64,000 bases of DNA, taken from the NCBI GenBank assembly GCA_000310025.1, contig FN649728.1, positions 124,001 through 188,000 on the forward strand, in the 5' to 3' direction. Both the position numbers and the translations under genes were made by a program. This DNA comes from Ectocarpus siliculosus (lineage: Eukaryota > Sar > Phaeophyceae > Ectocarpales > Ectocarpaceae). Shown here piece by piece: positions 50,501 to 61,784 of this stretch (position 1 is its first letter; each line of letters opens with the position of its first letter). The notes under the pieces were generated by a model. The model did not search any database. It saw nothing but the letters and a program-made list of their open reading frames with translations, and was not told the origin of the DNA.

Positions 50501-53500
50501 TCGGAAGGATCTCGACGAGGCGGTTCTAACGCCGGCATAATTGCGGACCAACACCCTCTCCGCTGGTGGAGTATTCAAGCATTCAAGCAAGCTTTGAAAA
50601 TCGGTCCAGGGGGCGGGTGATGTTATAAGTCACGTATAGTGGGCCGTAGAGACCGCCGCCTTTCGGGGCCCAAAATAGACGGGATCGACAGTGCAGCACC
50701 ACCGGAGCCAGCGACAGACAACCCCAACAACCTAAACAATACACTGGGACGGCGACAGCACGTGAGAACAGGGGTAGTGAATTTAGCGGATGCCATGTGG
50801 CCCCCTCCGACTCAGGGCTCACACGTGCCGGTCTCTACACCTTGTCCAGGCACTCGTACGTACGAGCGATGCAGCAATCACAGCGGCAAGGGGAAAAATA
50901 GTCGTGTGTAGATACCTCAACCGAAGGCAAGCCCTTGGTTGAGTGGCAGCGATGAAGCGAACACAAACACAATACAATCGAGGGCCCGCTGCAAATAAAA
51001 TAAGCCACATCAGTCGCGCTTCCCTCAAAGTTCACTCACGCTCAGGCCTTGAATCGGGAGCACTTACGGCTGGGATTTCGGCGGGGTTAAGCCTCCAGCC
51101 CTTCCGGCGATAGGCCTTTCGCACGTCCTCGCAAGTCCGGCAGCACTCCCCCTCCGCCCCAGCGCCGTAGCAGTTGCACTCGTCCTCTTGGCCAGTGGTG
51201 GCGGTGCTTAAAAAAATACGAAACGAAAAACGCAGCACATGGCATGGCAATTGAGGTGCTAATATGGTCCCGCTCTCGGTACTACTGCCGTTGCGCATTA
51301 AGTCGTTCGAAAAATGCACCACCGAAAAAAATAAAACAAGAATACGGTAAAGAATGCACAGCAGTAGATACACCCCTCCTCCTCTTTAGACTCGTGGGTT
51401 GCGCGCCGTTTGCAGCCATCAAACGTCGTTCACGTTTTAGGCTTGAAACACAACACGGAAAAGGCCGAATCAGAGTGCAGTGGATGGTAGCTTTGCCTGC
51501 ATTTCTTCTGCCAAGCGATCGTGCCCTGAGGAAAATTAGGCCAGGGGGAAGATCAGGGTAGACTTCTGCATCATCCTTGCGTGGAGGGACTGCACTGATT
51601 CTCGTGACTCGGCATTTGCGGTCTGTGCTCGTAGAAGGTCATCAGAGGAAGACAGCTCCGACATATAACGTTTTTCCGAGACTAGCGACACAGAAAAGGC
51701 AACAAGAAGAAACGTTCCAACTCGAGTTGCCAACTAGCTGTGCAGCTCAGCTCGGTGGGTTTTTGACTTTTCACCGCATTTCGAGATGTGTGTACCAGTA
51801 GCCCTTTTGGGTCTGTAGTTGTAGATGGATTGTGAGCACAGAATATGTCCGCGTCAGTCTGGCGTGCGGATGTTGAACGGTGCAGAGACCGCAATGGTCG
51901 GTTATTGTGGTGAAGGCAACAATGAAAACAACAACGACAAGCTGTGGCGCTTTCTGCCTGTCGACTCACTCTTCGAGTGCCCTCTGTTCGACGTCGCCAT
52001 CGCCACCATCGCCAGCTCTGCTCTTGCTGTCTAGATCTTCATCACCGGGGGAAGCGTCGGCCTCGGCCTGCTTCTCTTCCTCCTTAGCGATGACCGCTTT
52101 TAGGGTGTTCCCCATCTCGTGCTTCTCGCCGTCGTCTGTTGCAAGAAACGGAAAAATGAATAAAACACAGTACTTGTGGCTGCGTTGGCGATGATGTTGC
52201 TCTTGACAAGAAGGCGGGGTGGGGAGGTCACTGGAGACATCCGAGTTCGAGATACGCCAATCATAGACGGCAGTGCATGATAATCCGGTTGTCTACGACA
52301 TGATGCCTCATCACGTGTGTTCCCCGTCGAGTATGTTACCTTATTCCCCCCTCCGAAACAAAATAAAAAAGAATCCTGCTCACCAAACACGAGACTGCTA
52401 TATACTTCCTGTGTATTGGAGCTCAAGATAGATACTGGGAGGTTTCCAGCTTGGTGGGAATTTTCGCCTTGGGCAGCAGTAGTTTTCCAGAATCCCGAAC
52501 GGGTGTGCGATAAATAGCGCTGTTATGGCAACATGCGACTGAACATCAATCTGTTTTCCTGTTGAAGCTTGAACTTGAATCTGTGGCTCATTTGTTGAGT
52601 CCCGCTTGGTTACTTGTCCATTAACGATGCAAAGCCACGGGGTACTACTAGACTCTCTACCGTTACCATGAAATGACTCTGCAACATAAGAATGATCTGG
52701 TGGTACAACGGCGAACTCGTGCACATCAAGCCTGCTAGATACACAATATCATCTCTTTAGGGAAGAGGGTCGCATTCATGTGTTGCTCTTCCCGCAGAGG
52801 TTAGGGCATTGGCTTCACGCCTCAAAATCCTAAAGGTGGACGGAATCCCGATACAAGCCATCCCTTTCCACTTTCGTGCTCTGAAAATCTGAATCGTAAA
52901 TGTCGAGCACCACTCCTAAATAGAGCCAGTTCTATATACCATGGATCAAATCGTGATGGCGGCCACTGAAAACAAAAAAATAATTTGTTGAAATAATTTG
53001 TTGATCCCCCTCCATCATTTGTAACGTGGAGACAGAATCAAACCCGAGCCTTCTGTCACCGAAACCAGACTCCTCTTCGTCGACGCCATTGCGAAGGAAC
53101 AACCCTCGACGGATCCAACAGAGATGCAACCTGTCAAAAGGAGGTCTCCACATGTCTCGACCTCGACATGTCTCACCCAAAGCGCGTCCAATGGAGTCTA
53201 GCCTTGTCCTCGTCACGTCGTGACGCAAGTCCTCCTGAGGTATGCCCAGCGCGTCTTCCGCATCCAGCGACAGAAATCCGCACGGTATCCGGGCGAAGAC
53301 CACATCGAACCTGCCGACACGTCCACGTCCACAAAAAATACGAGAATCATGCGGATCGCGAGGTTAGGTTGTGGCTGGCACTCATGGTGGTACGTTGTGG
53401 TGGTGTGGCGACGGAAATGGTAGCGGAACTTTTTTCTTCTAGAATAGTGTTGGGTGTCGCCATGTGTAGCTGTCGTGCCGTGGATATCCCACTACTATTA

Positions 53501-54181
53501 ATAGTCAACACGAACGACAACAAACCTCTGTTTCACGTGCGTGACGCGTGAGGTGGGGCTTCTGGTTTCCAGTGAGGTGACGAACCGCCTATCTTCGCTC
53601 ATGCGGTGTGGTACAGCTGTGGTCTCCTTGTCTTGTCGTCCTACAGCAGTTGGCACTAAACTCACCCGATAAGTACGAATGCATCTGTTTTCGAACCTGA
53701 TCGCCAACAACGTGCTTGCTGACGCAGCTGCGGGGGCCCTATTTACCAAGAATTTTCATCATGGCGTGGGCAACTAGCTAACTCAGCACCGCACTCCGAG
53801 TTATCCCGCTTCCTTCTTCGGCGACTTCTGCTTCTTTCTTTAGGCCTGACACAGAATAGCTTTAGCTCAACCTTCCGAGAGACTAGTATACCATCTGCTG
53901 CTCATCCAGGATGACAGGGTGAAGCTACAATCAACAAAACGAGACTCGTTTATGACCTGCTGCTGCTTCAGGATGACCGAGTAAGGCTATCACTCAACCA
54001 ACCGAGGGTGTGCGATACTTTGCACAACTCACGTGACGTTAACGGTGGGGTTGATGGTAGAGTTGACGAAGAGATTCTCGACGGTCTCCCTCTTCATGGA
54101 GAACACGAGCTCCCGCCAAGTCAGCACCAAGACCGCACCCACCAGCACGATCGTCACCATCGCGCCGTGCACCGTCGCCCG
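47382..54181 (-). CDS. ERGIC3: ERGIC3/ERV46-type ER-Golgi cargo receptor, nine exons, first exon not located
   Basis: ERGIC-3/Erv46 is a two-pass membrane protein that cycles between ER and cis-Golgi in COPII/COPI vesicles, with Erv41 as partner, and retrieves ER residents. Nine minus-strand exons join in phase into 410 residues plus stop (human 383). Features in order: membrane segment 1 (ATVHGAMVTIVLVGAVLVLT); FDVVFARIPCGFLSLDAEDA; a long acidic insert; the luminal Cys motif CNCYGAGAEGECCRTCEDV followed by RKAYRRKGW; NEGCRLAGHLE; EGNFHFAPG; THTINTLTFGD; YFLQLVPTVYRL; GLPGVYFYYEVSPV; membrane segment 2 (FLTGACGVVGGVYTILGLV). Only the cytosolic N-terminal exon (Met to the first membrane segment) is missing. 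Convergent with CHID1. Confidence 0.94.
48004..48106 (-). CDS. ERGIC3: ERGIC3 exon (YFLQLVPTVY)
   Basis: Acceptor GGCATTACAG|TACTTC, donor CACGACG|GTAAGG. Encodes YFLQLVPTVYRLDNGETVHS and NQYSATEHLK (human: YFVKVVPTVYMKVDGEVLRTNQFSVTRHEK in parts). Confidence 0.95.
48960..49115 (-). CDS. ERGIC3: ERGIC3 exon (THTINTLTFGD)
   Basis: Acceptor TCCCTTTCAG|GTGGCG, donor CACCAG|GTTAGA. Encodes FNTTHTINTLTFGDQPPPG (human: INMTHYIQHLSFGEDYPG). A pyrimidine-rich stretch on the plus strand at 48,805-48,960 lies in the following intron. Confidence 0.93.
49907..49996 (-). CDS. ERGIC3: ERGIC3 exon (EGNFHFAPG)
   Basis: Acceptor TTTTTTGTCAG|GTGTCC, donor ATCCAG|GTAACA. Encodes VSRTEGNFHFAPGHRLHRH; NFHFAPG is a family signature. 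Confidence 0.95.
50105..50195 (+). repeat. Imperfect tandem duplication, about 50-bp unit
   Basis: CTTTCTAAGGGGGTAGGGTG and CTTTCAAGGGGTTAAGGTGG, each followed by a TACACT-containing tail. Intronic in ERGIC3, between the NFHFAPG and NEGC exons. Confidence 0.65.
50244..50336 (-). CDS. ERGIC3: ERGIC3 exon (NEGCRLAGHLE)
   Basis: A 93-nt exon, acceptor AACCCACAG|TGCGCC, donor CTCGAG|GTGCGG, phase 0. Encodes CAGEALSAN and ENEGCRLAGHLE (human: EQCRREGF..., NEGCQVYGFLE). Confidence 0.92.
51068..51206 (-). CDS. ERGIC3: ERGIC3 exon with Cys-rich motif
   Basis: Acceptor TTTTTTTAAG|CACCGC, donor CCAGCC|GTAAGT. Encodes CNCYGAGAEGECCRTCEDV and KAYRRKGWRLNP (human: CESCYGAE...CCNTCEDVREAYRRRGW); all the motif cysteines are kept. 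Confidence 0.95.
51970..52135 (-). CDS. ERGIC3: ERGIC3 exon with acidic luminal insert
   Basis: Acceptor TTGCAACAG|ACGACG, donor CGAAGA|GTGAGT. Encodes DDGEKHEMGN, which matches the SEAERHELGK position, then a Lys/Glu/Asp-rich insert of roughly 40 residues not found in human ERGIC3. Confidence 0.87.
53177..53310 (-). CDS. ERGIC3: ERGIC3 exon (IPCGFLSLDAED)
   Basis: Acceptor TGTCGGCAG|GTTCGA, donor TTGG|GTGAGA. Encodes FDVVFARIPCGFLSLDAEDA (human: IDVLFPHMPCAYLSIDAMDV) and ends RLDSIGRAL. Confidence 0.93.
53886..54000 (+). repeat. Imperfect tandem duplication, about 60-bp unit
   Basis: CTGCTGCTCATCCAGGATGA and CTGCTGCTTCAGGATGACC segments recur about 62 bp apart with related flanks. Intronic in ERGIC3. 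Confidence 0.7.
54033..54181 (-). CDS. ERGIC3: ERGIC3 exon with first membrane segment
   Basis: Acceptor GAGTTTCAG|CGGGCG, donor GTCAC|GTGAGT. Encodes RATVHGAMVTIVLVGAVLVL and then NLFVNSTINPTVNV, equivalent to GGATVTIVSGLLML... and DKLKINIDV in human ERGIC3. Confidence 0.9.
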
Positions 54182-55910
54182 CTGAAACTCACGCTTTGGT
54201 CTTTGGAATGAGTGCCAGCAGGAGGCAGCGGGAGCGGCAACCGAAGCAGGTTGGGAGGTTGCGCGAACGTGAGGGAGTACAGCACAAAATAGAGGGGAGG
54301 AGGGGGCAGGGGATGACGACTTCGTACTACACGAGTTGGAGCAGTACTCTGTTTTCGAGAAGGAATACGAATGAGTAGTCTACTAATTGTGCTGCTTCTG
54401 TGTATGACCTCTTTGGCCCAAGCGGACGCGTCGCGGGGAGAGGTGGTAGCAGGAGACGCAGCAGCATTGGTTCACAAAACAGCAGGTATTCGGGGGGGGG
54501 GAAGGCAAACCTAAACGAGTCCTCTATCGTGCCAGGGTCGTCCTGAGAGCACAACAAAGTCTACACGCAATTATGTTGGTTAAGCGGGGAAGTAAGCCAG
54601 AGCAACGGAACAAATTTCAATTTCTGTACTAGAAAAACGGTTGGACCTCCTGCAGGTGGGAGGAGGTTCACAGCAGTGTCCTTCATTTGGAAAACATCAT
54701 GGTACTCGGCCCTGCGAAACAACTTCAATGGCGTGGTCTCCAACAGAGTGTCCCGACAAGCCAAGGGTTAGGGTTTGAGATTGGAACTACAGCAGTAGGA
54801 CTGCTGTTCAAGCCCATCAGTGTTTACTGCAGACTGCGCCCGCCTCCTGAAGATGCCCATATCTCGGAATCGGTGTCCACGGCGTCATCCAAATTGTGGA
54901 ATGACAGGGCAGAGTTTTTTGCACATGGAAGTAGCGGACCGACCCACCCAAACACTCCAAGAGCTGCAGTGTATTTGCTGGACTACATGCTGCATGCAGG
55001 CGTCCGCCCAAACTACCAGGTTCTCGGCATCTCGGTACATTGTACTTGAGTAGCATAGCACTCGGGACGAAGGGGGAAAAGGGAACACATGTTTCCGTCG
55101 CGGCGGGAGGAGCTGGATTTCAAAACGCCGTGCCTCCCTGAATCACTGCTGTGCCGATCGCTTCTAGGTAGGCTTCAGTAGTTTGCCATCTGCTCTCCCT
55201 CGTATCAAGGGGCTGCTGCCCTCTGTACATTGTAGCAGCAGGACACACGATCTTGGCACACGGGTGCATTTGGCACAGAACTGCTGTGTGCTGTGTGCGG
55301 GGGAACCAGGCGAGTTCCGCCGCGTTTTCTCTATGTTCTCTCGTTCTCTTTGTATACTCTGTACTCTTGATTTCCTCTTTCCTCCCCCACTGCACACCTC
55401 TCTCGCACGCCTCACCGCGAGTAAATGTCCAGACGTTTGAGCTTCCGAAGAGATTCCCGGGACGCCCCGTTGCCTGCGCTGCTGCTGCCCTCATCACGAC
55501 TTGCCGTAGTCACCCGTCGCTTCATCTCTGCTCTCTGCTCAATCGTTGTGGTTGTGTGTGCTTTGGATACAAAGACCGTCCAACGTTTGAATCGGAGAGA
55601 GAGAGCGTGCTAGACAAGGCTCAATCTCGGGATATGAATCCACAGCAGCTGATCATGTGCATCACCTGCAATATGACATCTAAAACACACACATGTTCTC
55701 TCGAGCAGCCAGCGCAAGGCGTGATCCCTGGCCCATCGCGCTGGAGAGGAGTTGCGGTTTGGGGGGGCTCCGCAATTTCATTCATATCCGGAGCACCGCA
55801 CCTGCGCACCCCTCTGCACCGCTGTTGTTTTGTGTTCCGAAGCACAGCAAGGAAGATGCGTTGACAAGGGCAGTCGGGCCTCTTCTGTCACTCTGCTCTT
55901 TCTGTCTCAC
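54182..55910. other. Divergent region, ERGIC3 to the orphan membrane-protein gene
   Basis: Should contain the missing ERGIC3 first exon and both promoters. No frame resembles the expected short cytosolic N-terminus. A 10-nt G run lies near 54,490. Other open frames have no domain. Confidence 0.5.
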
Positions 55911-56275
55911 ATGGAAGGAAAGGCAGAAGATGGCTACCTTGTAGGCGTCTCTCCCCGGAGCACGCCGCCCTCGAGCCGAAAGACCCTTACCCAGCTGGTC
56001 CAAGAAGAGCGGTTGGGCTCCCTCAAGCACCTCATCACGTCAAGCCCGCCCTCCCGCAAAAACAACAACAGTAGTAGCAGCAGCAGACCTCGAGCCGCTG
56101 CTGCACCTACTCCAGGCCGAGGTACTACTACCACCCCCGCGAGCGGGCCGAACAGGGGGACCAGGCACTCGCGAAGGTCTTCGAGGGGGAACAACGAGGA
56201 AGCGGCCGCGGTTGATTCGGTTTCCCGGAGGCGAGGGCTCTTCTCCTCCGCCACGAACACGTCCTCTGACGACAG
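55911..56275 (+). CDS. Orphan gene exon 1
   Basis: Starts at ATG 55,911 in a frame open well upstream, so the start could be further 5' or behind a splice site. Donor GACGACAG|GTAGGT. Encodes the possible helix TLTQLVQEERLGSLKHLI and a Ser/Asn/Arg-rich tail. Confidence 0.5.
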
Positions 56276-58466
56276 GTAGGTGTGGGTGGGTCGGGAGTTG
56301 TGCCGAGAGGTAGGTTGCGTTTGGGTTACAGCAGTAGCAGCTGGCAGGGTGCTTCACAGCCAAGGCAGTCGATACTCGGCTGTTCTGTGGATATTGCACG
56401 TGTTGAATCGACGATAACCAGACAACGATTGACGATAACCAGCCCACGATTGATTGCACATGCCGGCGAGAAGGAAGATATGGCGGGAAGGGTGACTGGT
56501 GTACACGTACATCAACACCACGTATCATTGTGCGCAACGTATTCATTACTGTAGTTGACTACAGCAGTCGCACCTCGCAGTTGTGTCCATAAGCGGCAGG
56601 ACAGCATGCGGACCTAAGAAGTTCTCTCTCTCTCTCTCGCTCTAGAGGTCTCGCTGATGTTAAGCCAAGCCAAAGCTGCCTGTCGGTGGGATTTAGTTGG
56701 TGGCGTACCTCCAATGTACTTCACTTCACCTTTTAGCCAGCTAGCGAGGGCACGCTGCAGCCATCAGAATATTTTTGATGTTCACGAGTGTCTCACAGCT
56801 TCGTCGAAGAAAAATGATGCACCACCATATGATAGGATCGCCAGCCTACGATACTACTTCTAGATGAAGCCCTCCTAGTTCTCGCGAATAGAGAGACATG
56901 CAGCACACGCACTACAAAAGTTGACCGTGTGTGCATGGAACTGCAGCAGCAGTCCTTGATAGACTGCTGCCCACAGTATGCCTAACAGGTCTACTCACGG
57001 CATTGACCCTGTTCAATCTTTTCCCGCTTTTCCTTCGACTGGACTCACACGTAAATATCCTGAACGTACGGCATAAGGTAGTCTTTCTGTGTTTGTAATT
57101 ATTGTTCCTAATATGACCAAGGCCTCAAACCTCACCGGTGTCCAGCAGCGGCCGTCGACCGCCGTTCGGCGTGTACCGCCTCTCCATTGGCACCCCCGAG
57201 CGAGCTCCGGCCGTGGGCAGCGGCAGCAGCAGCAGCGAACAAATCAACAGCAGTTCTTCAGCATGTGCGGGGCAGATGGGACGCCGGTGGTGGCCTGGAT
57301 CGGACGGATCGGCACCGGAACGAGGTACAGCATCGCCGGTCGACGAGCTTCTTAAACTGACAATATGTTTTTTTGTTTTGTTTCGCTGTTGGTTTCTTGC
57401 AAGGATTATGATTTGACTACTGTCCAGCGTGCTCTTGTCCTAGTGATGTGTAGCGTTGTCAAGCTTTGCTCTCCTGCCATTTGCTTTATTGTAGGGTTTT
57501 TAGATGAACTTGTGGCAGGGACTCCCCCCCTCCCGCCCAATGGGTATGCAGGCCGTTGTTTCGGGTATATGACTGAGGTGCAAGTGCGTCGGAGATCATG
57601 AGGCAGCTGGCTGATGCTTCAATCCTACACCAACTGCGCGTAGGGATAGTCTAGCGCGCAGGAAAAGTCTAATTCGCTTGATAATGTGCCGTCGAGAGGA
57701 CGATGACGCGTAGACGAGTCCGATTGTGCTGAAGCCCCACTCTTGTACGAATAGATGTATGTCCATCGGCGGCTTGCAAGTGGTATTCCTTCACAAATAA
57801 CAGGCGCAAGTGTCGCACGCAAACGATTTCTAAGCTGTTTGTGTTGGCTGTGCTCCCGCTGCTGCTGCTGCTGCCGTCTTTTCCCGGCATGCACGTACGA
57901 AAGGAGCGGAGGGGCGCGCGGCCCAGCAGGCGAGGGAGGCCGGGCTGGTGTCCGCGGGGGGGGCATCGGCTAGAAGGTCGTCAGGCGGTGGCAGTTCCAG
58001 CCGCAGAGCTAGCAGCGGCGGCGGTGATAGCAATGGTGGTGTAGGCACTCTGAGCAGCGGCGATGGCAACAATTCGTTTTTCGGTTACGGGGATGAAGAC
58101 GAAGATGACGAGGACGACAGTGACGACTACGACGGGGCTATCTCCCGACGAAGACGGCTGCAGCACGGGTGCTGCCTTTGTGTTGGGGTGGCGTGGACGG
58201 CCGCGCTTCTCCTTTGCCTCGCAAGCGGGGGGTCCACCGCGTGGGGGGGCGGTGAGGCCTTGGAGGCGGCAGCCGCCTGCGCCTTGCTCGGGGCCGCGGT
58301 GCTCGCGGCGATAGCGTTGTGCTTAGGGCTGCCGACGTTGTCGCGGAACGAAGACACGGACAGCGAGTGGTGGTGCTGCTGGTTGTGGAGGAGGGGGGGC
58401 GACGAAACGGACGACGAGGGGGGTAAGCTGGCGCACGTCGGCGGGGTAACGTACCTGGCGATCTGA
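55911..58466 (+). CDS. Unrecognised Ser/Gly/Asp-rich protein with two predicted membrane segments, 3-exon model
   Basis: I do not recognise this protein. Three plus-strand exons (55,911-56,275; 57,146-57,324; 57,904-58,466) join in phase to 368 residues plus stop. N-terminus MEGKAEDGYLVGVSPRST followed by a probable helix LTQLVQEERLGSLKHLI; then Ser/Asn/Arg-rich and low-complexity stretches; FGVYRLSIGTPER in exon 2; an acidic run (DEDEDDEDDSDDYD) just before hydrophobic segments CVGVAWTAALLLCLASG and ALLGAAVLAAIALCLGL; then a Trp/Cys cluster (EWWCCWLWRR). Topology is probably a long disordered cytosolic N-part with a two-helix C-terminal hairpin. A strong donor inside exon 3 (GGGGG|GTAAGC at 58,423) suggests an alternative or true downstream continuation. 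Confidence 0.55.
57146..57324 (+). CDS. Orphan gene exon 2
   Basis: Acceptor CGGTGTCCAG|CAGCGG, donor AACGAG|GTACAG; phase (1 nt in, 1 nt left over) agrees with its neighbours. Encodes PPFGVYRLSIGTPERAPAV and a serine-rich stretch. Confidence 0.5.
57904..58466 (+). CDS. Orphan gene exon 3 with acidic run and membrane hairpin
   Basis: Acceptor TACGAAAG|GAGCGG after a (GCT)n/pyrimidine stretch; stop TGA at 58,464-58,466. Codes for the Gly/Ser-rich region, acidic run and two hydrophobic segments. An internal donor at 58,423 has the best consensus of any nearby GT. Confidence 0.5.
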
Positions 58467-58492
58467 TGGCTCATCATTCGATCTTGTTCCAG

Positions 58493-58976
58493 TCTACGCT
58501 TACATGTACACTCGAAAAGCGGGGAAGGTTGGACGTACCGGTGCTTGGCGGGGCGCCGCCGTTTTCAGAAGGTTTTAGTTTGGTTTGGAATGCGTGAAGC
58601 GCTTGGCGTGAAGGGCTACCGGTTGCATTTGACAGCGGGGTTCGAATCGCGCACATCATGTATGACATATTTTTCCCACTATCAATTTGTGTTCTTTCAA
58701 TTGGAACAAACAACACAACGTATTGACGCTTCCGCAAAAGAAGGGCAGCTGGCGTCGGTTGACAAGTTTTACTTTTCCTACCTGGGCGAAGTTTTTAGAT
58801 GTTGTTCCCCCATACGGGATGCAACGTAACATCTGTACGTGTTAGGCATTGTGTCGTCGGCGTCTTGGAGCAGCCGTTAATTTATTTCTTTTGTAGTGGC
58901 GTGGCAGGCTTTCCAATATCAAGCCGGAGTACGTAGCTGGAGGTGACACGGTCCTGAAGACGTTCAACGGGAGTGG
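58493..58976 (+). other. Exon-like segments downstream of the orphan gene
   Basis: 58,493 follows acceptor TCTTGTTCCAG and, if spliced from the donor at 58,423, reads YAYMYTRKAGKVGRT before a GTGCTT site. 58,896-58,976 follows a very good acceptor (TTTCTTTTGTAG) and ends at AGTGG|GTAAGC; frames include WRGRLSNIKPEYVAGG and VAWQAFQYQAG. I cannot decide the frame. Confidence 0.35.
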
Positions 58977-60459
58977 GTAAGCTGGAGTTTTGCCTGTTTT
59001 GGCACCGTTTGCCACTCGTCGTGCACGTTGCATGGAACACCCTACGGAGGCAATGCCCCTGCTTTTCTGCGAGGGACTGGGCCCTGACGGCCTGTTGAAG
59101 GTTCGGTACATCACTTGACCGGTTGTATATTTTTGCACCAATGCAAGTGCGTTTTCCGTTTCAGCTCGGCGACCTCTTTGGACTAGAATCTCTTGGCTTC
59201 TTTGGCACAAGGGGGCGAACAACTTGACATTCTTCTACATAGCATGGGACAAACCGTGGCGTGGATATTTACATATTGCACATACACCTGAAATGTATTG
59301 ATATGCTGAGGGAAAGAGTGGACGAATGCCACCTGAAACGGGTGGACCCATGTTGGTGTTAGGTTTGGTGGGAGTTTCATTAGAATAGCATGGCTATGTA
59401 TTGGGTGATTACGTTCTTCACCTCTTGGCGTTTTTCGCTTTGAATGGTTTGCGGGGATATGTGCAAGGGTGATTGGTACTTTGTATCGTCTGTTTTTTGT
59501 GTTTGCTCGAGGGCGGAGGCTTGAGCTCCCCCCCACGATCGAATCACAACGTTTGTTGTGACGTGTGCTGGAACGATTCTGGACTTGCATCCATGTGCTG
59601 GGTATAGTGTTCCGAAAAACAAAGGGTATCTACGTGTGTGTGTACTATTGTAGGGCGCCGAGCGAGGCGTTGGTTGACGTACACCCCTTGTTGACTTTGG
59701 ATGTCGTTGTCGTTGTTTTGGTCTTTGTCCGAGAGACAGACGAACTCACTGACTCTGCTGCTGTACTCTGTACCCCGATTCGAGTTCCATCTGTTGTTTC
59801 CCCTTGTTTCCTCTTGCGGTCACTTGGGTTCAAGTCCGAAACGGCGTGGCAAGTATCTCCGGCGCCTTCCGTGGTGCGAGAAGTAGCAGACACATATTTT
59901 GCCGTCCCATGATAAAGTAGTTTTTTCGTGTCTGGAATCGGTATGTTTTTCGCTAGTGGTAGCACGTACTCTTGGTTTTTGGGATAGGATGCTCTTCTCT
60001 AGACTACACGCTGTTTTTGGGTTAGCTTGTCGCCACGGACACTCGTTTGTTTGCCCTTTTAAGAGCAGAAATAGAGGACTAATTCGATTGTAAAGGTCAG
60101 GGAGGGATGTTTTCGATGTGTGACGGAAATAACGACGACACAAGCAAGCAAGCAAGCCCACTCATCGTGTAGTTACGTGTTCTATGCTCTCGTTTTCAAG
60201 TCCGCAGTGTTAACACGATTCTCAGTCGACCACTTAGCGTGCGGCAACGGGTTTCCCTCTTGTGAGACTAGAGCCTTGCGGTAAGGCAGACACCGCAGTG
60301 TTACCGTAGCAGGAGCAGGGGGAGAAAGCGAAGACGAGGTCGCCGCGAGCGCCCCTCACGAAGACGGCGTGCCCAAACGACGTCAACGTTGGTCGTGATT
60401 AACGATGGAAGTCTTCGCTTTTAGGCGCTGCCTCAGCTCGTGGTTCGTTCTAGGGGTGC
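58977..60459. other. Region without supported genes
   Basis: Apart from a possible terminal micro-exon near 59,169-59,189 (after TTTCCGTTTCAG), I see only chance open frames. There is a small AAGCAAGCAAGCAAGC run at 60,142-60,155. Confidence 0.45.
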
Positions 60460-60819
60460 ATGTGTGACCTGGAAATCGTCCTGCTGTATGCTGCCCTATT
60501 TATAGTTTTAATCGCTAGGGCGGGCGGCCAGGGGTTTCAAGGCCACTCCGATGTTGCAAGTTTAACTAAGTATGCTGCATGGCTTAATAATGCTCTGGCC
60601 GTGTCGTCCGCAACTACTTGCATACATGACGGGGCGATTTTCGGAAGAGATTCGCCACGAAAAGCATGTGCGGGAGGGGAGGGCACCTACTGTTGTGATA
60701 TGGGTACTGCACATGTGTTTGACGGTTTCGCGTGTAGCACCCTGTCAATTCCATTGGGCACGAAAACGATGTTGCCGGCTGAAAGCGCATCAGTGACGGG
60801 TAACATTTCTCTTCGTTGA
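60460..60819 (+). CDS. Possible small secreted cysteine-containing protein (119 aa)
   Basis: A single open frame beginning MCDLEIVLLYAALFIVLIAR, which looks like a signal peptide or membrane anchor, followed by a region with six cysteines (including CAGGEGTYCCDMG). No family is recognised and there are no intron signals at its ends. It could be a real short gene, one exon of a larger one, or chance. Confidence 0.22.
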   Translation: MCDLEIVLLYAALFIVLIARAGGQGFQGHSDVASLTKYAAWLNNALAVSSATTCIHDGAIFGRDSPRKACAGGEGTYCCDMGTAHVFDGFACSTLSIPLGTKTMLPAESASVTGNISLR

Positions 60820-61728
60820 CCGGGACTGAAGGACGACGTTGCCGCCTGTCGAGGCCTGGCGTAAATACCTGCTATTAGTTCACCTGCGGTGTTGACCCAA
60901 GAGTTCTGTACACACACATCGATTGTTTCGTGTACACAAGTGAAGGTGGCGTGATCGCGTGCACCTACAGTAAACACCTCAAGCACTACACGTGGCGTGC
61001 ACCATCGTTTCTTGCCCGAAAAATGTGGCGCCATGCCTGAATCCCCGACGAATCAAACATTCCTGAGACAGACGTTATTGAAGGGTTGCTGTTACCGCCC
61101 ATATGACGTCAGGCACAAATTCAAATGCATTCCAAGTATGTGCCAGGTATGATAGTGATACCTCTAGACATCCTATCCTACCGATTGTTTCGGGGCCTAA
61201 GTTTGCATGCATATTAGGCAGCCAAGGGGTAGCTTTGACGTGTGTGGGTTGGGCTCGTGTGGGTTAGGTTTGGTGTTGCGTTTTAGGCCACTTCCGCGCA
61301 TTATGATTCGTCGGTATGTTCGCGTATAGCTGTGCATATGTGTGTCGGTGTCTCTGCCCCAGTCTCTGCCGCCACCCACCACCCACATTATCTGGAATGT
61401 GACATACCAGGTTGTTCTCTTGTTGGTGTGTCGGCTGCCATAATCACTGTAGTTAGTTGGAGCAAGCAAAAAACACAATTCGCGTTTTGGCGCCCTTTGG
61501 TTGGAGCGGAAAAGCAACGCTCCCAAAAAAGTATATGCACCCACACGGACGCATATAAGCCATGCACCCACACCTTTTTCACAGACAGACGGAAATCCTG
61601 TGTGATGATAAACGAGTGTCACGAACATGTACCGTTTCTTGTTTCTTCCACCTGTCGCTCTACTACAGGCTGGCGGCGCAGTTGTCTGTTCCTCCAACCA
61701 GCAACTGGCACGAAACCGGCTAAATCCC

Positions 61729-61776
61729 CAACGCTAACCCCAACCCTAACCCCAAACCCCAAACCCCAAACCCACC
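61729..61776 (+). repeat. Interstitial telomere-like tract (CTAACCC/CCAAACC)
   Basis: CTAACCCCAACCCTAACC followed by four CCAAACC-type units. Degenerate and flanked by unique DNA on both sides, so not a chromosome end. Confidence 0.85.
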
Positions 61777-61784
61777 CAAAAGGT

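Noticed and set aside
58625..58660. tRNA T-arm-like GGGTTCGAATCGC
   Set aside because: No cloverleaf, acceptor stem or anticodon arm can be built around it.
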